From the NCBI GenBank assembly GCA_027486405.1, contig JAIXPD010000011.1, positions 44,561 to 108,560 of the forward strand: a DNA stretch of 64,000 bases, in the 5' to 3' direction. This document shows, piece after piece, positions 32,660 through 42,610 of this stretch. The translations under genes and the position numbers were made by a program. The notes beneath the pieces were generated by a model. The model ran no database searches, was not told the origin of the DNA, and saw only the letters and a program-made list of their open reading frames with translations. Origin of the DNA: Azospirillum sp. (GTDB lineage Bacteria > Pseudomonadota > Alphaproteobacteria > Azospirillales > Azospirillaceae). Each line of letters starts with the position of its first letter. The first letter of the stretch is position 1.

Positions 32660-33514
32660 TCAGGCATCAACGCGGTCGCCTTCCCCAACCAACGCCGCCG
32701 ACAGCCGCCCCCGGAAGCTCACGGCGATGGGGCCGGTCATCAGCACGCGGTTGTCGGGCGTCCATTCGATGGTCAGGGTTCCGCCGTCCAGGATGACGTC
32801 GGCCTTGCGTTCGGTCAGGCCCCGGCGCACCGCCGCCACCTGGGTGGCGCAGGCCCCGCTGCCGCAAGCCTGGGTGACGCCGGCGCCCCGTTCCCACACC
32901 CGCATGCGGATTTGGGTGGGCGACAGAACCTGCGCGAATTCGATGTTGGCGCGTTCGGGGAACGCGGCGTGATGCTCCAGCGCCGCCCCGATCTCCTCCA
33001 ACGGGACCGCGTTCACATCGTCCACCAGAAAGACGGCGTGCGGGTTGCCCATGTTGACGGCGACGGGGGCGCTGTACCCGGCGTGCTCAACCGCGTCCAC
33101 CCGCAGGGTGTCGGCGGGGGCGGCCAGCGGGATCGCGTCCCACTCCAGGCGCGCCGGTCCCATATCGACGGTGATCCGCCCCTGGTCGGCGCGGCGGGCG
33201 TGCAACAGCCCGGCGGCGGTCTGGAAGGACACGGCGTCCGCCCCGCTTTCCTCCATCAGCAGCCAGCCGATGCAGCGGGAGGCGTTGCCGCAGGCCCCGA
33301 CCTCGCCACCATCGGCGTTGCGGATGCGCATGAAGGCGCTGGCCCCGGGCGCGTCGGTTTTTTCCAGAACGATGAACTGGTCACAGCCAACCCCGGTGCG
33401 ACGGTTGGCGATCGCCCGCACCTCGGCCTCGCTGGGCTGGTAGGGCGTGTGGCGGGCGTCGATCACGACAAAGTCGTTGCCAAGCCCGTGCATCTTCAGG
33501 AATTCGCGCGTCAT
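32660..33514 (-). CDS. dapF: diaminopimelate epimerase
   Basis: MTREFLKMHGLGNDFVVIDAR; GACGNASRCIGWLL; TQACGSGACATQVAAVRRG. Confidence 0.97.
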   Translation of the reverse strand: MTREFLKMHGLGNDFVVIDARHTPYQPSEAEVRAIANRRTGVGCDQFIVLEKTDAPGASAFMRIRNADGGEVGACGNASRCIGWLLMEESGADAVSFQTAAGLLHARRADQGRITVDMGPARLEWDAIPLAAPADTLRVDAVEHAGYSAPVAVNMGNPHAVFLVDDVNAVPLEEIGAALEHHAAFPERANIEFAQVLSPTQIRMRVWERGAGVTQACGSGACATQVAAVRRGLTERKADVILDGGTLTIEWTPDNRVLMTGPIAVSFRGRLSAALVGEGDRVDA

Positions 33515-33647
33515 AGCACCGTATATAGGGCGAGCGGCGGTCCAAAGTCCACAGCGGCAACCCCGCCCGCACCCCACCCATGCCAAAACGCGATGCCAGC
33601 CAGCCTCCGGCCCGCCAATCGCAAAACCGTCACACAGCCCGCCGATA

Positions 33648-34679
33648 ATGGCGCGCCTGTCCCCCTCCCCGCCCGCAGGAGCCTTTGGCGTGTCGTCTTT
33701 CGAATCCAACGACGTGGACCTGATCTGCGGCTATCACATCCCGGTCAACGGCCGTGCCACGCCGATCCGCATGGCCGATGTGCCGGAGATGCTGGCGCGG
33801 ACGGACGGGCTGCTGTGGCTGCATTTCAACCTGTCCTCCCAACGGGCGCGCCACTGGATCGCCGGTCAAGAGTGGTTGGACGAGTTCGTGCGCGAGGTGC
33901 TGTTGGAGGGAAAGGACACCCGCACCCGCGTGGAAAGCGTCGATGACGGTCTGCTGACCGTGTTGAGCGACATCCATTACGATCTGAAATACGAGCCGAC
34001 GGACATCGGGACGCTGCGGCTGTTCGTCAACGCCCGCCACCTCATCAGTTGCCGCCGCCACCCGCTGAAGGCCACCGACCGCCTGCGCCGGGCGCTGGAC
34101 GACGGGCAGCAGTTCGACAGCACGGTGGAGTTGCTGGCCGATCTGGTCGAATATTTGTCCGACACGCTCGACACCGTCACCCACACGCTGGCCGACGAGG
34201 TGGACCGGACGGAAGACGCCATTCTGGCCGAACGATTCCAGACCGGCCGGGCCACACTGGGGCAGGTCCGCCGCATGGTGGTGCATCTGCGCCGCCACGT
34301 CGCCCCGCAACGCCAGGCGCTGGGCCGGGTCAGCCACAACAACCTGCCCTGGGCGGACGAGGACGCGATGGCCCGGATGCAGAACGCCACCGGCAAGCTG
34401 GGCGATGTGCTCTACGACATCGAAGCCTTGCAGGACCGCACGAAGGTCTTGCAGGATGAATTGTCGGCCCGCATGGCGGAAGAGCAGAACCGCAACCTGT
34501 TCCTGCTGTCCTGGGTGACGGTGGTGTTCGCGCCGATGACGCTGATTTCCGGCATTTTTGGCATGAACGTCGCGGGTCTGCCCGGCGTCAGCGGCCATGA
34601 AACGGCCTTCTGGTGGGTGATGGCGCTGATCGTCGCGTCGGGAATCGGCATGTGGTTCCTGGTCAAGCCCCGGCGGTGA
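33648..34679 (+). CDS. CorA/ZntB-family divalent metal transporter (alternative GTG start at 33690)
   Basis: C-terminal LFLLSWVTVVFAPMTLISGIFGMNVAGLPGV (GMN signature), two TM. Confidence 0.9.
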   Translation: MARLSPSPPAGAFGVSSFESNDVDLICGYHIPVNGRATPIRMADVPEMLARTDGLLWLHFNLSSQRARHWIAGQEWLDEFVREVLLEGKDTRTRVESVDDGLLTVLSDIHYDLKYEPTDIGTLRLFVNARHLISCRRHPLKATDRLRRALDDGQQFDSTVELLADLVEYLSDTLDTVTHTLADEVDRTEDAILAERFQTGRATLGQVRRMVVHLRRHVAPQRQALGRVSHNNLPWADEDAMARMQNATGKLGDVLYDIEALQDRTKVLQDELSARMAEEQNRNLFLLSWVTVVFAPMTLISGIFGMNVAGLPGVSGHETAFWWVMALIVASGIGMWFLVKPRR

Positions 34680-34683
34680 ACGC

Positions 34684-35057
34684 CAGGACAATCGCTTGAA
34701 GCGTCGTGCGCCCGCACCGGAACAAGAGTGGACACGGATTTTACGGATTTTTTCGCGGATTTCGCGGAACGCGTCTCAGAACCATCCGTTTGCGATCTTG
34801 CTGCAAACCTCATGACGCAGGGCAATCGCTCGAAGGGTTATAAACCTATACGAAGAATTTACCGTCATCCTTGGCTTCGCAAATATGACGAATGTCCTAA
34901 TAGAGGAATTTTAAGCCTCCGCCCGATTGCCTTGCCTCATGACGGGATGCGGAATTCAATTGGGGGCGAAAATCCGTGAAATCCCTGATTTTGTCCGTGA
35001 AATCCGTGTCCATTCCTGCCTGGGTGACGATGACCGCTCGTTCAAGCGATTGCCCTG
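34684..35057 (+). mobile_element. MITE-like element copy C (247-bp core interrupted by nested element)
   Basis: TSD CGGTGAACGC at 34674-34683 and 35058-35067; left TSD overlaps the metal-transporter stop codon; removing nested insert plus one TSD leaves 247 bp. Confidence 0.9.
34818..34934. mobile_element. nested 117-bp AT-richer MITE sharing only the termini
   Basis: CAGGGCAATCG...CGATTGCCTTG, exact 10-bp TSD CCTCATGACG at 34808-34817 and 34935-34944. Confidence 0.88.
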
Positions 35058-35079
35058 CGGTGAACGCCCGCCGCCCCGC

Positions 35080-35505
35080 TCAGGTCCCTTTGAACACCAG
35101 ATGCTTGGAGGCGGCGAAGTTGAAGAACATGCCGGCGATGGACCCGGCGGCCACGGCCAGGACCGGATGGGCGGCGACCAGTTCCACCCCGGCCTCCAGC
35201 CCCACCGACACGCCGTAATTCACCACGCCGCCGAACGCGTTGGCGGCGATGAATTTCGCCCATTGCCGCAGCAGCGACCCGCCGCGCGCCGCGTCCTTGA
35301 AGGTGAAGGCGCGGTTCAAGGCCCAGGTCGCCGTCGCTGCGGCGAAGAAGGACGGGATGCGGGCGGCGAAGAACTCCAGCCCCAGCGCCAACCCGGCGTA
35401 GAGCACCGCCGTATCCACCACCAGACCGATCACGCCGACGACGCCGAACTTGGCAAACTGGATACCCAGACGCCCCAGACGGCTGTTCAGCAGCGCCGTG
35501 ATCAC
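35080..35505 (-). CDS. GtrA-family membrane protein
   Basis: RLGRLGIQFAKFGVVGVIGLVVDTAVLYAGLALGLEFFAARIPSFFAAATATWALNRAFTF. Confidence 0.9.
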   Translation of the reverse strand: MITALLNSRLGRLGIQFAKFGVVGVIGLVVDTAVLYAGLALGLEFFAARIPSFFAAATATWALNRAFTFKDAARGGSLLRQWAKFIAANAFGGVVNYGVSVGLEAGVELVAAHPVLAVAAGSIAGMFFNFAASKHLVFKGT

Positions 35506-36491
35506 GACCGCTCACCCCGGCGGTCGGCGGCCAGCGCCGGATGATCGCCAGGGGCCGGGATCGACAGGTAGCGCATCCGCTTGGCCTCCCGCCGCCCCAG
35601 CGTGACGGTGTCCAGGATCAGGCCGCAGGTCAGGCTGAGAAAGGCCACCAGCATCAGCCCGGTGGACAGCACGGCGGTGGGCAGGCGCGGGACCAGCCCG
35701 GTTTGGGCGTAGGTCATCATCACCGGCCAGGCCAGCCCCAGCGACAGCAGGGCCAGCAGCGCGAAGAGGCCGACGAAGAAGGGAATCGGCCGTTCCTCCT
35801 TCACCAGGATGATGATGGTCTTCAGGATGCGGATGCCGTCGCGGATGGTGTTCAGCTTGCTGTGCGATCCGGGCGGCCGGTCCTTGTAGGGGGTCTTGAC
35901 CTCGGCGATCGGCATGCGCAGCTCCAGCGCGTGCACGGTCAGTTCCGTTTCGGTTTCAAAACCGCTGGCCAGCGCCGGGAAGGATTTGATGAAGCGGCGG
36001 GAAAACACGCGGTAGCCCGACAGCATGTCGCCGATGCGCTTGCCGAAAATGTTGGCGACCATGCCGGTCAGCACCAGATTGCCCAGCCGGTGGCCGGGGC
36101 GGTAGGCGGCGACGATTTCGGTCACGCGGGCACCGTTGACCATGTCAAGCTGCTGCTCCCACAGCGTTTTCACCATCTCCGGCGCGGACGCGGCGTGATA
36201 GGTGTCGTCGCCATCGACCAGCACATAGACGTCGGCCTCGATGTCCGAGAACATCCGGCGCATGACGTTGCCCTTGCCCTGCAACGGCTCGCTGCGCACC
36301 ACCGCCCCGGCGGCGCGCGCCACCGCGATGGTGCGGTCGGACGAGTTGTTGTCATAGACATAGATGGTGGCGTCGGGCAGCGCCGCGCGGAAATCCCGCA
36401 CCACCGACCCGATGGCCGCTTCCTCGTTGTAGCAGGGAATCAAAACCGCGACGGTGGGCGCGGTGGCGGGGGCGGTGGAGCCGACGGGCAT
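35502..36491 (-). CDS. family 2 glycosyltransferase (DPM/undecaprenyl-phosphate glycosyltransferase-like)
   Basis: VAVLIPCYNEEAAIGSVVRDFRAALPDATIYVYDNNSSDRT; VLVDGDDTYHA; 4-nt overlap with gtrA-like gene. Confidence 0.92.
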   Translation of the reverse strand: MPVGSTAPATAPTVAVLIPCYNEEAAIGSVVRDFRAALPDATIYVYDNNSSDRTIAVARAAGAVVRSEPLQGKGNVMRRMFSDIEADVYVLVDGDDTYHAASAPEMVKTLWEQQLDMVNGARVTEIVAAYRPGHRLGNLVLTGMVANIFGKRIGDMLSGYRVFSRRFIKSFPALASGFETETELTVHALELRMPIAEVKTPYKDRPPGSHSKLNTIRDGIRILKTIIILVKEERPIPFFVGLFALLALLSLGLAWPVMMTYAQTGLVPRLPTAVLSTGLMLVAFLSLTCGLILDTVTLGRREAKRMRYLSIPAPGDHPALAADRRGERS

Positions 36492-36549
36492 GGTGCGGAA
36501 CGCTTCAAACGGGGTGGAAGTGACCGGATAAACAGCACAAAGCGGCGGC

Positions 36550-38208
36550 TTATTCCACCGCAACCCGCGCAACGTCGCACAGGTTCAGCGTTTCGCCCAG
36601 ATTGTTGGGGATCGGGCGGCAGCGTTCCGGGTCCAGCCGCAGGCCCAGGCGCACCGCCGCCTTGGCCGCACCGGCCGTGTCGGGAATGGTGCTGAGCATC
36701 AGATAGGGGCCGCGATGGGACGCCACCTTGTCCTTGAGAATCGCCAGATAGCCATTCCCGACCGAATCCGGTTGCAGGAAGTTGGACTGGATGCGGACGA
36801 AACTCGGACCGGGCGGAAAGGACGGAATGACGTGGGAAATCGCCCAATAGCCGCCCATCAGCACCATGGTGGCGTGGGGGTCCTCAATCGGCGGCACCTC
36901 CGCCGTCACCCAACGGCCGGGGCCATCCGGGCTGGGCCAGGGCACACGCCCCCAATCGGCGGGCTGCACGGTGGCCTGAATCACCAGCAACAGCGCGATG
37001 GACACCCGCACCGCCCAGCGGCGCGACAGCGGCAGCAGCCCGACCGCCATCACCAGGGCCAGCGGGGCCAGCATCTCCAGCGGCACGAGGTAGCGGTAGA
37101 TGCAGAACATCACCACCCACAGCGCGTAGGTCACGCTCAACGCCACCAGCAGGAAGCGGGTGGCCGCGCCATCGGTCAGGCCAAACGCGACCGGGCGGAT
37201 GGGGCGCAGGGCCAGCGCCGACAGCGCCCCCAACGGGACCAGCACGAACAGCGCCAGCGCCCGCAGGTCGAACCACGGGACCTCGCCCACCGTCAGCGGC
37301 GCAAGGGTGAAGGTGAAGGGGAAGAACAGCCGCTCCACCAGCGACGGCGGGAAGAAGCTGACGTTGACGTAATCGGAGATCGCGGCGAAGGGCGATTGGA
37401 ACACATGATTCATGTGCGGGAACACCGGATTCCCGTAATCGTGCCACAGATGGATCATCCAAAAGCCGCCGGTCGCCCCCAACCCGGCCAGCACGCCCAA
37501 CCCGAAGAAAAAGGACAGGAACAAGCGCCGCACCGGATGGGCGGGCAGCGCCAGAAAGGCCAGACACAGACCGACGGCGTAGATCACCGTCGGGTTCTTC
37601 AGCCCCATGGCCGCCCCGGCGAACAGCCCGGCGACAACCACCCGGCCAAAGGCCATCACCAGCCGCCCGGTCTTCAGCAACGGCAGCCCGCGCGCAACGA
37701 TGACCAGCGCCGCGATCACCCCCAGGCTGACCAGATTGTCATGAAAAGTGGTCCCGAGCAGCCCCAGCGTGCCGCCGCCCAAGCCGCCCATCAGCGCCAG
37801 CAGCATCGCCGCAACGGTGCGCAGCATCGGCACATTCACCCGCAGGCAGGCTTGCGCCAGCAGGAACAACAGGGACAGGTTGATGCCCTGCACCGTGCCC
37901 CAGACAAAGCCCGCGACCCGCGCGGGCAAGGCGCTGGCCAGACCGTAGAACACCACGTCCAACAACGGGTTGTAGAAGGTCGGCATCTGCGCGGGCAACA
38001 GATCGGTGTCGATCCGCCCGTTCAGCAGCGCGTACCCGTTGTACCAATGGTAATTGCGCAAATCCCAATTGGCGTCCATGCCAAAGGCCAGCGTCAGCGC
38101 GCCATGGGCCAACGGGGCCAGCAGCAGGAACAGCCAGCCCAGACGGCGGGCGGTGCGGGCGTCGCCGTCCAGCGGCACCGGATCGGTCTGGACCGGGGGC
38201 AAAGTCAT
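36550..38208 (-). CDS. polytopic membrane protein, GT-C/GT87-like glycosyltransferase
   Basis: MTLPPVQTDPVPLDGDARTARRLGWLFLLLAPLAHGALTLAFGMDANWDLRNYHWYNGYALLNGR; many TM; sits with GT2 and GtrA. Confidence 0.7.
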   Translation of the reverse strand: MTLPPVQTDPVPLDGDARTARRLGWLFLLLAPLAHGALTLAFGMDANWDLRNYHWYNGYALLNGRIDTDLLPAQMPTFYNPLLDVVFYGLASALPARVAGFVWGTVQGINLSLLFLLAQACLRVNVPMLRTVAAMLLALMGGLGGGTLGLLGTTFHDNLVSLGVIAALVIVARGLPLLKTGRLVMAFGRVVVAGLFAGAAMGLKNPTVIYAVGLCLAFLALPAHPVRRLFLSFFFGLGVLAGLGATGGFWMIHLWHDYGNPVFPHMNHVFQSPFAAISDYVNVSFFPPSLVERLFFPFTFTLAPLTVGEVPWFDLRALALFVLVPLGALSALALRPIRPVAFGLTDGAATRFLLVALSVTYALWVVMFCIYRYLVPLEMLAPLALVMAVGLLPLSRRWAVRVSIALLLVIQATVQPADWGRVPWPSPDGPGRWVTAEVPPIEDPHATMVLMGGYWAISHVIPSFPPGPSFVRIQSNFLQPDSVGNGYLAILKDKVASHRGPYLMLSTIPDTAGAAKAAVRLGLRLDPERCRPIPNNLGETLNLCDVARVAVE

Positions 38209-38290
38209 GGTGGGGACCGAAGAAAGGCGGTTGCGAACGCTTCCTTGGTAGGGCAGCGCCCGCAACGCCGCAAGCCCGCCGTGATGTGGG

Positions 38291-38537
38291 CTGGGCAATC
38301 GCTTGAAGCATCGCGCACCCGACCGGAACAAGAGTTGCCACGGATTTCACGGATTTTCTCACGGATTTCGCGGACATGGTTTCTGAGCCATCCTGTTTGC
38401 AATCTTACGATCGACCTCACGACGGGATGCGGGAGGCTATTGTGGTCGGAAATCCTTGCAATCCCTCATTTTGTCCGTGAAATCCGTGTCCATTCTTGCT
38501 TGCGCAACGATGATCTCTCGTTCAAGCGACGGCCCTC
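38291..38537 (+). mobile_element. MITE-like element copy D (247 bp)
   Basis: TSD GTGATGTGGG at 38281-38290 and 38538-38547. Confidence 0.88.
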
Positions 38538-38570
38538 GTGATGTGGGCGGAACACACACCGCTCATCACA

Positions 38571-38807
38571 TCAATCGGCTGGTGGACCGTCCGCCAACCG
38601 CCGACGCGCACGCCACAGCACCAGTGCCCCCACCAGGAAAGACGGCAGCCCGATCACCAGCGCCAGCATCGCGAACGCCTCGCCACCCTTGCCGCTGCCA
38701 AGGGCCACATAGCCCCAGACGGTCAACGCGGCGACGGCCAGCAAAACCGCGCCCAGCAGCCGGGCCGCAAGCCGCCCGATGGATCGCTTCGCCGCCGCCA
38801 TGGCCAT
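38571..38807 (-). CDS. small two-TM membrane protein
   Basis: MAMAAAKRSIGRLAARLLGAVLLAVAALTVWGYVALGSGKGGEAFAMLALVIGLPSFLVGALVLWRARRRLADGPPAD. Confidence 0.55.
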   Translation of the reverse strand: MAMAAAKRSIGRLAARLLGAVLLAVAALTVWGYVALGSGKGGEAFAMLALVIGLPSFLVGALVLWRARRRLADGPPAD

Positions 38808-39036
38808 CGTCTCCGTTTGTGACGCTGGATGATCCGCCCGTCCGCGCCACGCGTCCAGCGCCTTCCGGGGGGCAGAGCCGGGCGGAAAATCGGTGGGCGG
38901 TGTCCGATCCCGTCGCTCCCATGTCGCAAATGGACGAGATGGCGCGCGCGATCCTGCCAGCATCAATGCGCTGCGGGCAACCCGCGCGCCGCGCGCGGCG
39001 TGGAAGCGCGCGCAGTCCTTGAGCAGGGAGCACCAG

Positions 39037-39390
39037 ATGACCAGCACGATCAAGAAATTCGGCCTCAAGGCCGCGACACCCAGCCACAGCGACATCGAGG
39101 GCTGGAAGAAGGTCGCGGGCAACCCGACCATGACGACCTGGGTCGAACACACGTCGGCGGATGGCTCCACCGTGTCGGGCTGGTGGAGCGCCACGCCCGG
39201 CACTTATCACGCCACCTACAGCGATCTTGAGATCGTCCACATGATCGAGGGCGAGATCGTCATCATCCCCGACGGCGGCGAGCCGGTCACGGTGACGGCG
39301 GGCGACGCCTTCGTCGTCGAAAAGGACTTCGTCGGCACCTGGGAGATCAAGAAGGAGGTGTTCAAGCACTTCACGATCACGGTGTCGTAA
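39037..39390 (+). CDS. cupin-domain protein
   Basis: TTWVEHTSADGSTVSGWWSATPGTYHATYSDLEIVHMIEGEIVIIPDGGEPVTVTAGDAFVVEKDFVGTWEIKKEVFKHF. Confidence 0.88.
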   Translation: MTSTIKKFGLKAATPSHSDIEGWKKVAGNPTMTTWVEHTSADGSTVSGWWSATPGTYHATYSDLEIVHMIEGEIVIIPDGGEPVTVTAGDAFVVEKDFVGTWEIKKEVFKHFTITVS

Positions 39391-39467
39391 GACACGTCAC
39401 GATCACGGTGACGTAAGGCGCGACCGGTCGGCGGTGTGGAAACCGGACCATCCACACCGCCCCCACC

Positions 39468-40376
39468 TTACTCAGCTGCCCCCACGACCGGCTGTTCCGC
39501 CTGCGCCCGCAGCCAGTCCAGAAACTCCGGCGCGTCGGTGCGGTCGGGCTGACGGCTTTCCAGCAGATGATAGCGCCCGGACACCACCGGCGGGCAACCG
39601 GGGACCACCACCAGCCGCCCCATCGCCAACGAGCGTTCGATGAACAGCAGCGGGATCAGGGCGACGCCCAAACCGTCCTTGGCCGCCTGGATGGCGAAAT
39701 AGGTGTGGTCCACCTCCAACCGGCTGCCCAGCGCGTCCGCCGCCATGCCGTTGACCCCGCACCAGCGCGGCCACAGATCGGGCCGGGCGCGGATGGAGAT
39801 GATCGTCGTCTCGGCCAGCGCGGCGGGAAAGGGCCGCGCATCGTCGCTGCGGTCCGCCAGCAAGCGCGGGCTGCACACCGGGGCGCTGCGTTCGGTCATC
39901 AGCGGGTGGGGGGTCAGGCCGCCGAAATGCTCGGGATCACGGCGGATGGCGTAATCCAGGCGGCGCGACTGGTCGATGCGGTCGGGCGCGGTGAACAGCG
40001 ACAGATCCAGATCGGGGCAGCCGCGCTTCAGGTCGGGCAGGCGCGGCAACAGCCAATGCATGGCGAAGGTGGGGATGCAATCCAGATGCAGCACCCGGCG
40101 GTCGCCGCCCTCGTTCAAGGCGTCGGTCGCCGTCGCCAACTGCTCGAACAGGTCGGCGACCCGCGCGAAATAGCGGGCACCGGTCGGGGTCAGCCGGACC
40201 TGACGCTGCGAGCGGTCGAACAGGCGATGGCCGATCCGCTCCTCCAGCAGCTTGATCTGGCGGCTGATGGCACCGGGGGTGACGCACAGCTCCTCCGCCG
40301 CAAGGCGGAAATTGCTGTGCTGGGCGGCGGCGACGAAGGCGCGCAGCGCGTTCAGGGGCGGCAGGGCGGTCGACAT
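39468..40376 (-). CDS. LysR-family transcriptional regulator (GcvA-like)
   Basis: [66 protein letters not shown]. Confidence 0.93.
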   Translation of the reverse strand: MSTALPPLNALRAFVAAAQHSNFRLAAEELCVTPGAISRQIKLLEERIGHRLFDRSQRQVRLTPTGARYFARVADLFEQLATATDALNEGGDRRVLHLDCIPTFAMHWLLPRLPDLKRGCPDLDLSLFTAPDRIDQSRRLDYAIRRDPEHFGGLTPHPLMTERSAPVCSPRLLADRSDDARPFPAALAETTIISIRARPDLWPRWCGVNGMAADALGSRLEVDHTYFAIQAAKDGLGVALIPLLFIERSLAMGRLVVVPGCPPVVSGRYHLLESRQPDRTDAPEFLDWLRAQAEQPVVGAAE

Positions 40377-40379
40377 CCA

Positions 40380-40420
40380 TTGAGTTTTTCTCAACACTCC
40401 GCGCAAAACAAGTCGTTTTG
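40380..40420. promoter_or_regulatory. putative LysR operator region with two inverted repeats
   Basis: TTGAG-N5-CTCAA (40380-40394) and CAAAAC-N5-GTTTTG (40404-40420) between lysR and divergent MFS gene. Confidence 0.6.
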
Positions 40421-40505
40421 CCGCAGCCGCGCGCCGGGTCTAGCCTGTCCGCCAACGCAAGCTCCCCACGTCGGGCGGGGCTGAACAGACAGGACGGGCG
40501 GGCCG

Positions 40506-41687
40506 GTGGACCATGTGACGCGGCGGTTGGTGGTGGCGCTGGGGATGTCGCAACTGCTGTGCTGGGGCATCTCCTATTATCTGGTCGGGGTGTTCGGCGG
40601 GATGATGGCCGCCGATCTGGGGCAGAGTTTGACGGCGATCCATGGCGGCTTCACCGTCGCGCTGATCGTCCAGGGCCTCACCTCCAGCCGGATCGGCCAA
40701 CTCATCGACCAGCGCGGCGGGCGGCCGGTGATGGTCGCCGGATCGTTGGTGATGGCGGCGAGCCTGCTGGGTCTGGCCGCCGCGCGCGAGTTGATCGGCT
40801 ATTACGCCGCCTGGGTCGGGTTGGGGCTGGCGATGCGGTTGACGCTGTACGACGCCGCCTTCGCCGCGCTGGCCCGCATCGGTGGGCGCGACGCCCGCCG
40901 CCCCATCGCGCAGGTCACGCTGCTGGGCGGGTTGGCGTCGTCGGTGCTGTGGCCGGTCGGTCAGGCGTTGGCCGACGCGTTCGGCTGGCGCGGGGCGCTG
41001 TGCGTCTACGCCGGGATCGCCCTGCTGACCATCCCGCTGCATCTGGGAATTCCCACCCACCGCCACACCCCTGCCCCGGCACCGGAACCGGCTGCCGGCA
41101 CGACGGAGACGCCCGGCCACGCCCCAACCGACCCGGCCCCATTGGCGGCGATCCTCTACGCGTTGATCGTGGCGTTGAACGGCCTGCTGAACTCCGGCCT
41201 GTCGGCCCACATGATCGGGCTGATGGCCGGGTTGGGGCTGGCCCCGGCGCTGGCGGTGTGGGTGTCCACCCTGCGCGGCGTCGGCCAATCGGCGGCCCGG
41301 CTGGGCGAGGTGCTGTTCGGCGGGCGGCTGTCGCCCTTCACCCTGGCCGTGCTGGCGAGCGGGCTGGTGGCGTTCTGCTTCCTGCTGCCGCTCTTGGGCA
41401 TGTCGATCCCGCTGGGGGTCGCCTTCGCCCTGCTGTTCGGCGCGGGCAACGGGCTGCTGACCATCGTGCGCGGCACCCTGCCGCTGGCGCTGTTCGACCC
41501 GGCCAGCTATGGCCACACCGTCGGGCGGTTGGTGACGCCGGGCTTCTTCATCGCCGCGCTGGCCCCGATGCTCTACGCCTTTGTCATCGAACGCTTTGGC
41601 GAAGCGGCGGCGCTGTGGCTGTCGCTGGCCTGCGCGATCCCGGTGGTGGGGGCGTCGCTGCTGCTGAAGGCGCGCTTTGGCCGCTGA
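40506..41687 (+). CDS. MFS transporter
   Basis: [39 protein letters not shown]...; about 12 TM; divergent from LysR gene. Confidence 0.88.
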   Translation: MDHVTRRLVVALGMSQLLCWGISYYLVGVFGGMMAADLGQSLTAIHGGFTVALIVQGLTSSRIGQLIDQRGGRPVMVAGSLVMAASLLGLAAARELIGYYAAWVGLGLAMRLTLYDAAFAALARIGGRDARRPIAQVTLLGGLASSVLWPVGQALADAFGWRGALCVYAGIALLTIPLHLGIPTHRHTPAPAPEPAAGTTETPGHAPTDPAPLAAILYALIVALNGLLNSGLSAHMIGLMAGLGLAPALAVWVSTLRGVGQSAARLGEVLFGGRLSPFTLAVLASGLVAFCFLLPLLGMSIPLGVAFALLFGAGNGLLTIVRGTLPLALFDPASYGHTVGRLVTPGFFIAALAPMLYAFVIERFGEAAALWLSLACAIPVVGASLLLKARFGR

Positions 41688-41911
41688 TCCCCGGCCCAGT
41701 TCCCCGGCCCGGCCCCTCGGTGAAACCCTTATGGATTTCGTGCCGACGGCGCGCAAGAATGCTGCGCCGTTTACGGTCCCCGCATGCCTGTTCGCTCGGC
41801 AACGGGCGGGCGGGCGGCAAGCTTCCGCTGGCAATGGCCGGACGGGTCTGCTATTCACCGACACTCCGCATGCGCACGCTTGCGCCTTCTTGCGCGACAG
41901 GATTTGAGGCG

Positions 41912-42523
41912 ATGGAAAAGTTTACGGTTCTCTCCGGCGTCGCGGCGCCGCTGCCGATGATCAACATCGACACCGATATGATCATCCCCAAGCAGTTCCT
42001 GAAGACCATCAAGCGGACGGGACTGGGCAAGCATCTGTTCGACGAGATGCGCTACACCACCGACGGTGGGGAAGTCGCCGATTTCGTGCTGAACAAGCCC
42101 GCCTACCGTCAGGCCAAGATCCTGGTCGCCGGTGACAATTTCGGCTGCGGTTCCTCGCGCGAGCACGCGCCGTGGGCGCTGGCCGATTTCGGCATCCGCT
42201 GCATCATCGCCCCCAGCTTCGCCGACATCTTCTACAACAACTGCTTCAAGAACGGCATCCTGCCGATCAAGCTGCCCAAGGAACAGGTGGATCTGCTGCT
42301 CGACGACGCGTCGCGCGGGTCCAACGCCGTGGTCACGGTCGATCTGGAAAACCAGACCATCACCGGCCCGGACGGCGGTTCGATCCCGTTCGAGCTGGAC
42401 CCCTTCCGCAAGCATTGCCTGCTGAACGGCCTGGACGACATCGGCCTGACGCTTCAGGAAGTGTCGCGGATCGACAGCTTCGAGGCCAAGCGCCGCACCG
42501 AACAGCCCTGGCTGGCGGTCTGA
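41912..42523 (+). CDS. leuD: 3-isopropylmalate dehydratase small subunit
   Basis: [62 protein letters not shown]. Confidence 0.97.
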   Translation: MEKFTVLSGVAAPLPMINIDTDMIIPKQFLKTIKRTGLGKHLFDEMRYTTDGGEVADFVLNKPAYRQAKILVAGDNFGCGSSREHAPWALADFGIRCIIAPSFADIFYNNCFKNGILPIKLPKEQVDLLLDDASRGSNAVVTVDLENQTITGPDGGSIPFELDPFRKHCLLNGLDDIGLTLQEVSRIDSFEAKRRTEQPWLAV

Positions 42524-42610
42524 TCGCGGTTGGTCCATGGGCGGGTCGGCCCCGGTCGCCCCACCCGGTTTCATCAGTTTTCGACGTCAGTCTTTGGGAG
42601 AGCGCGCGCC

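Noticed and set aside
36550-38331. N-terminal extension MFRSGARCFKRLPSPHHGG... of the GT-C-like protein
   Set aside because: It starts inside MITE copy D; related peptides (MFRSGARCFKRLP) appear in other copies. ATG at 38208 is the sensible start.
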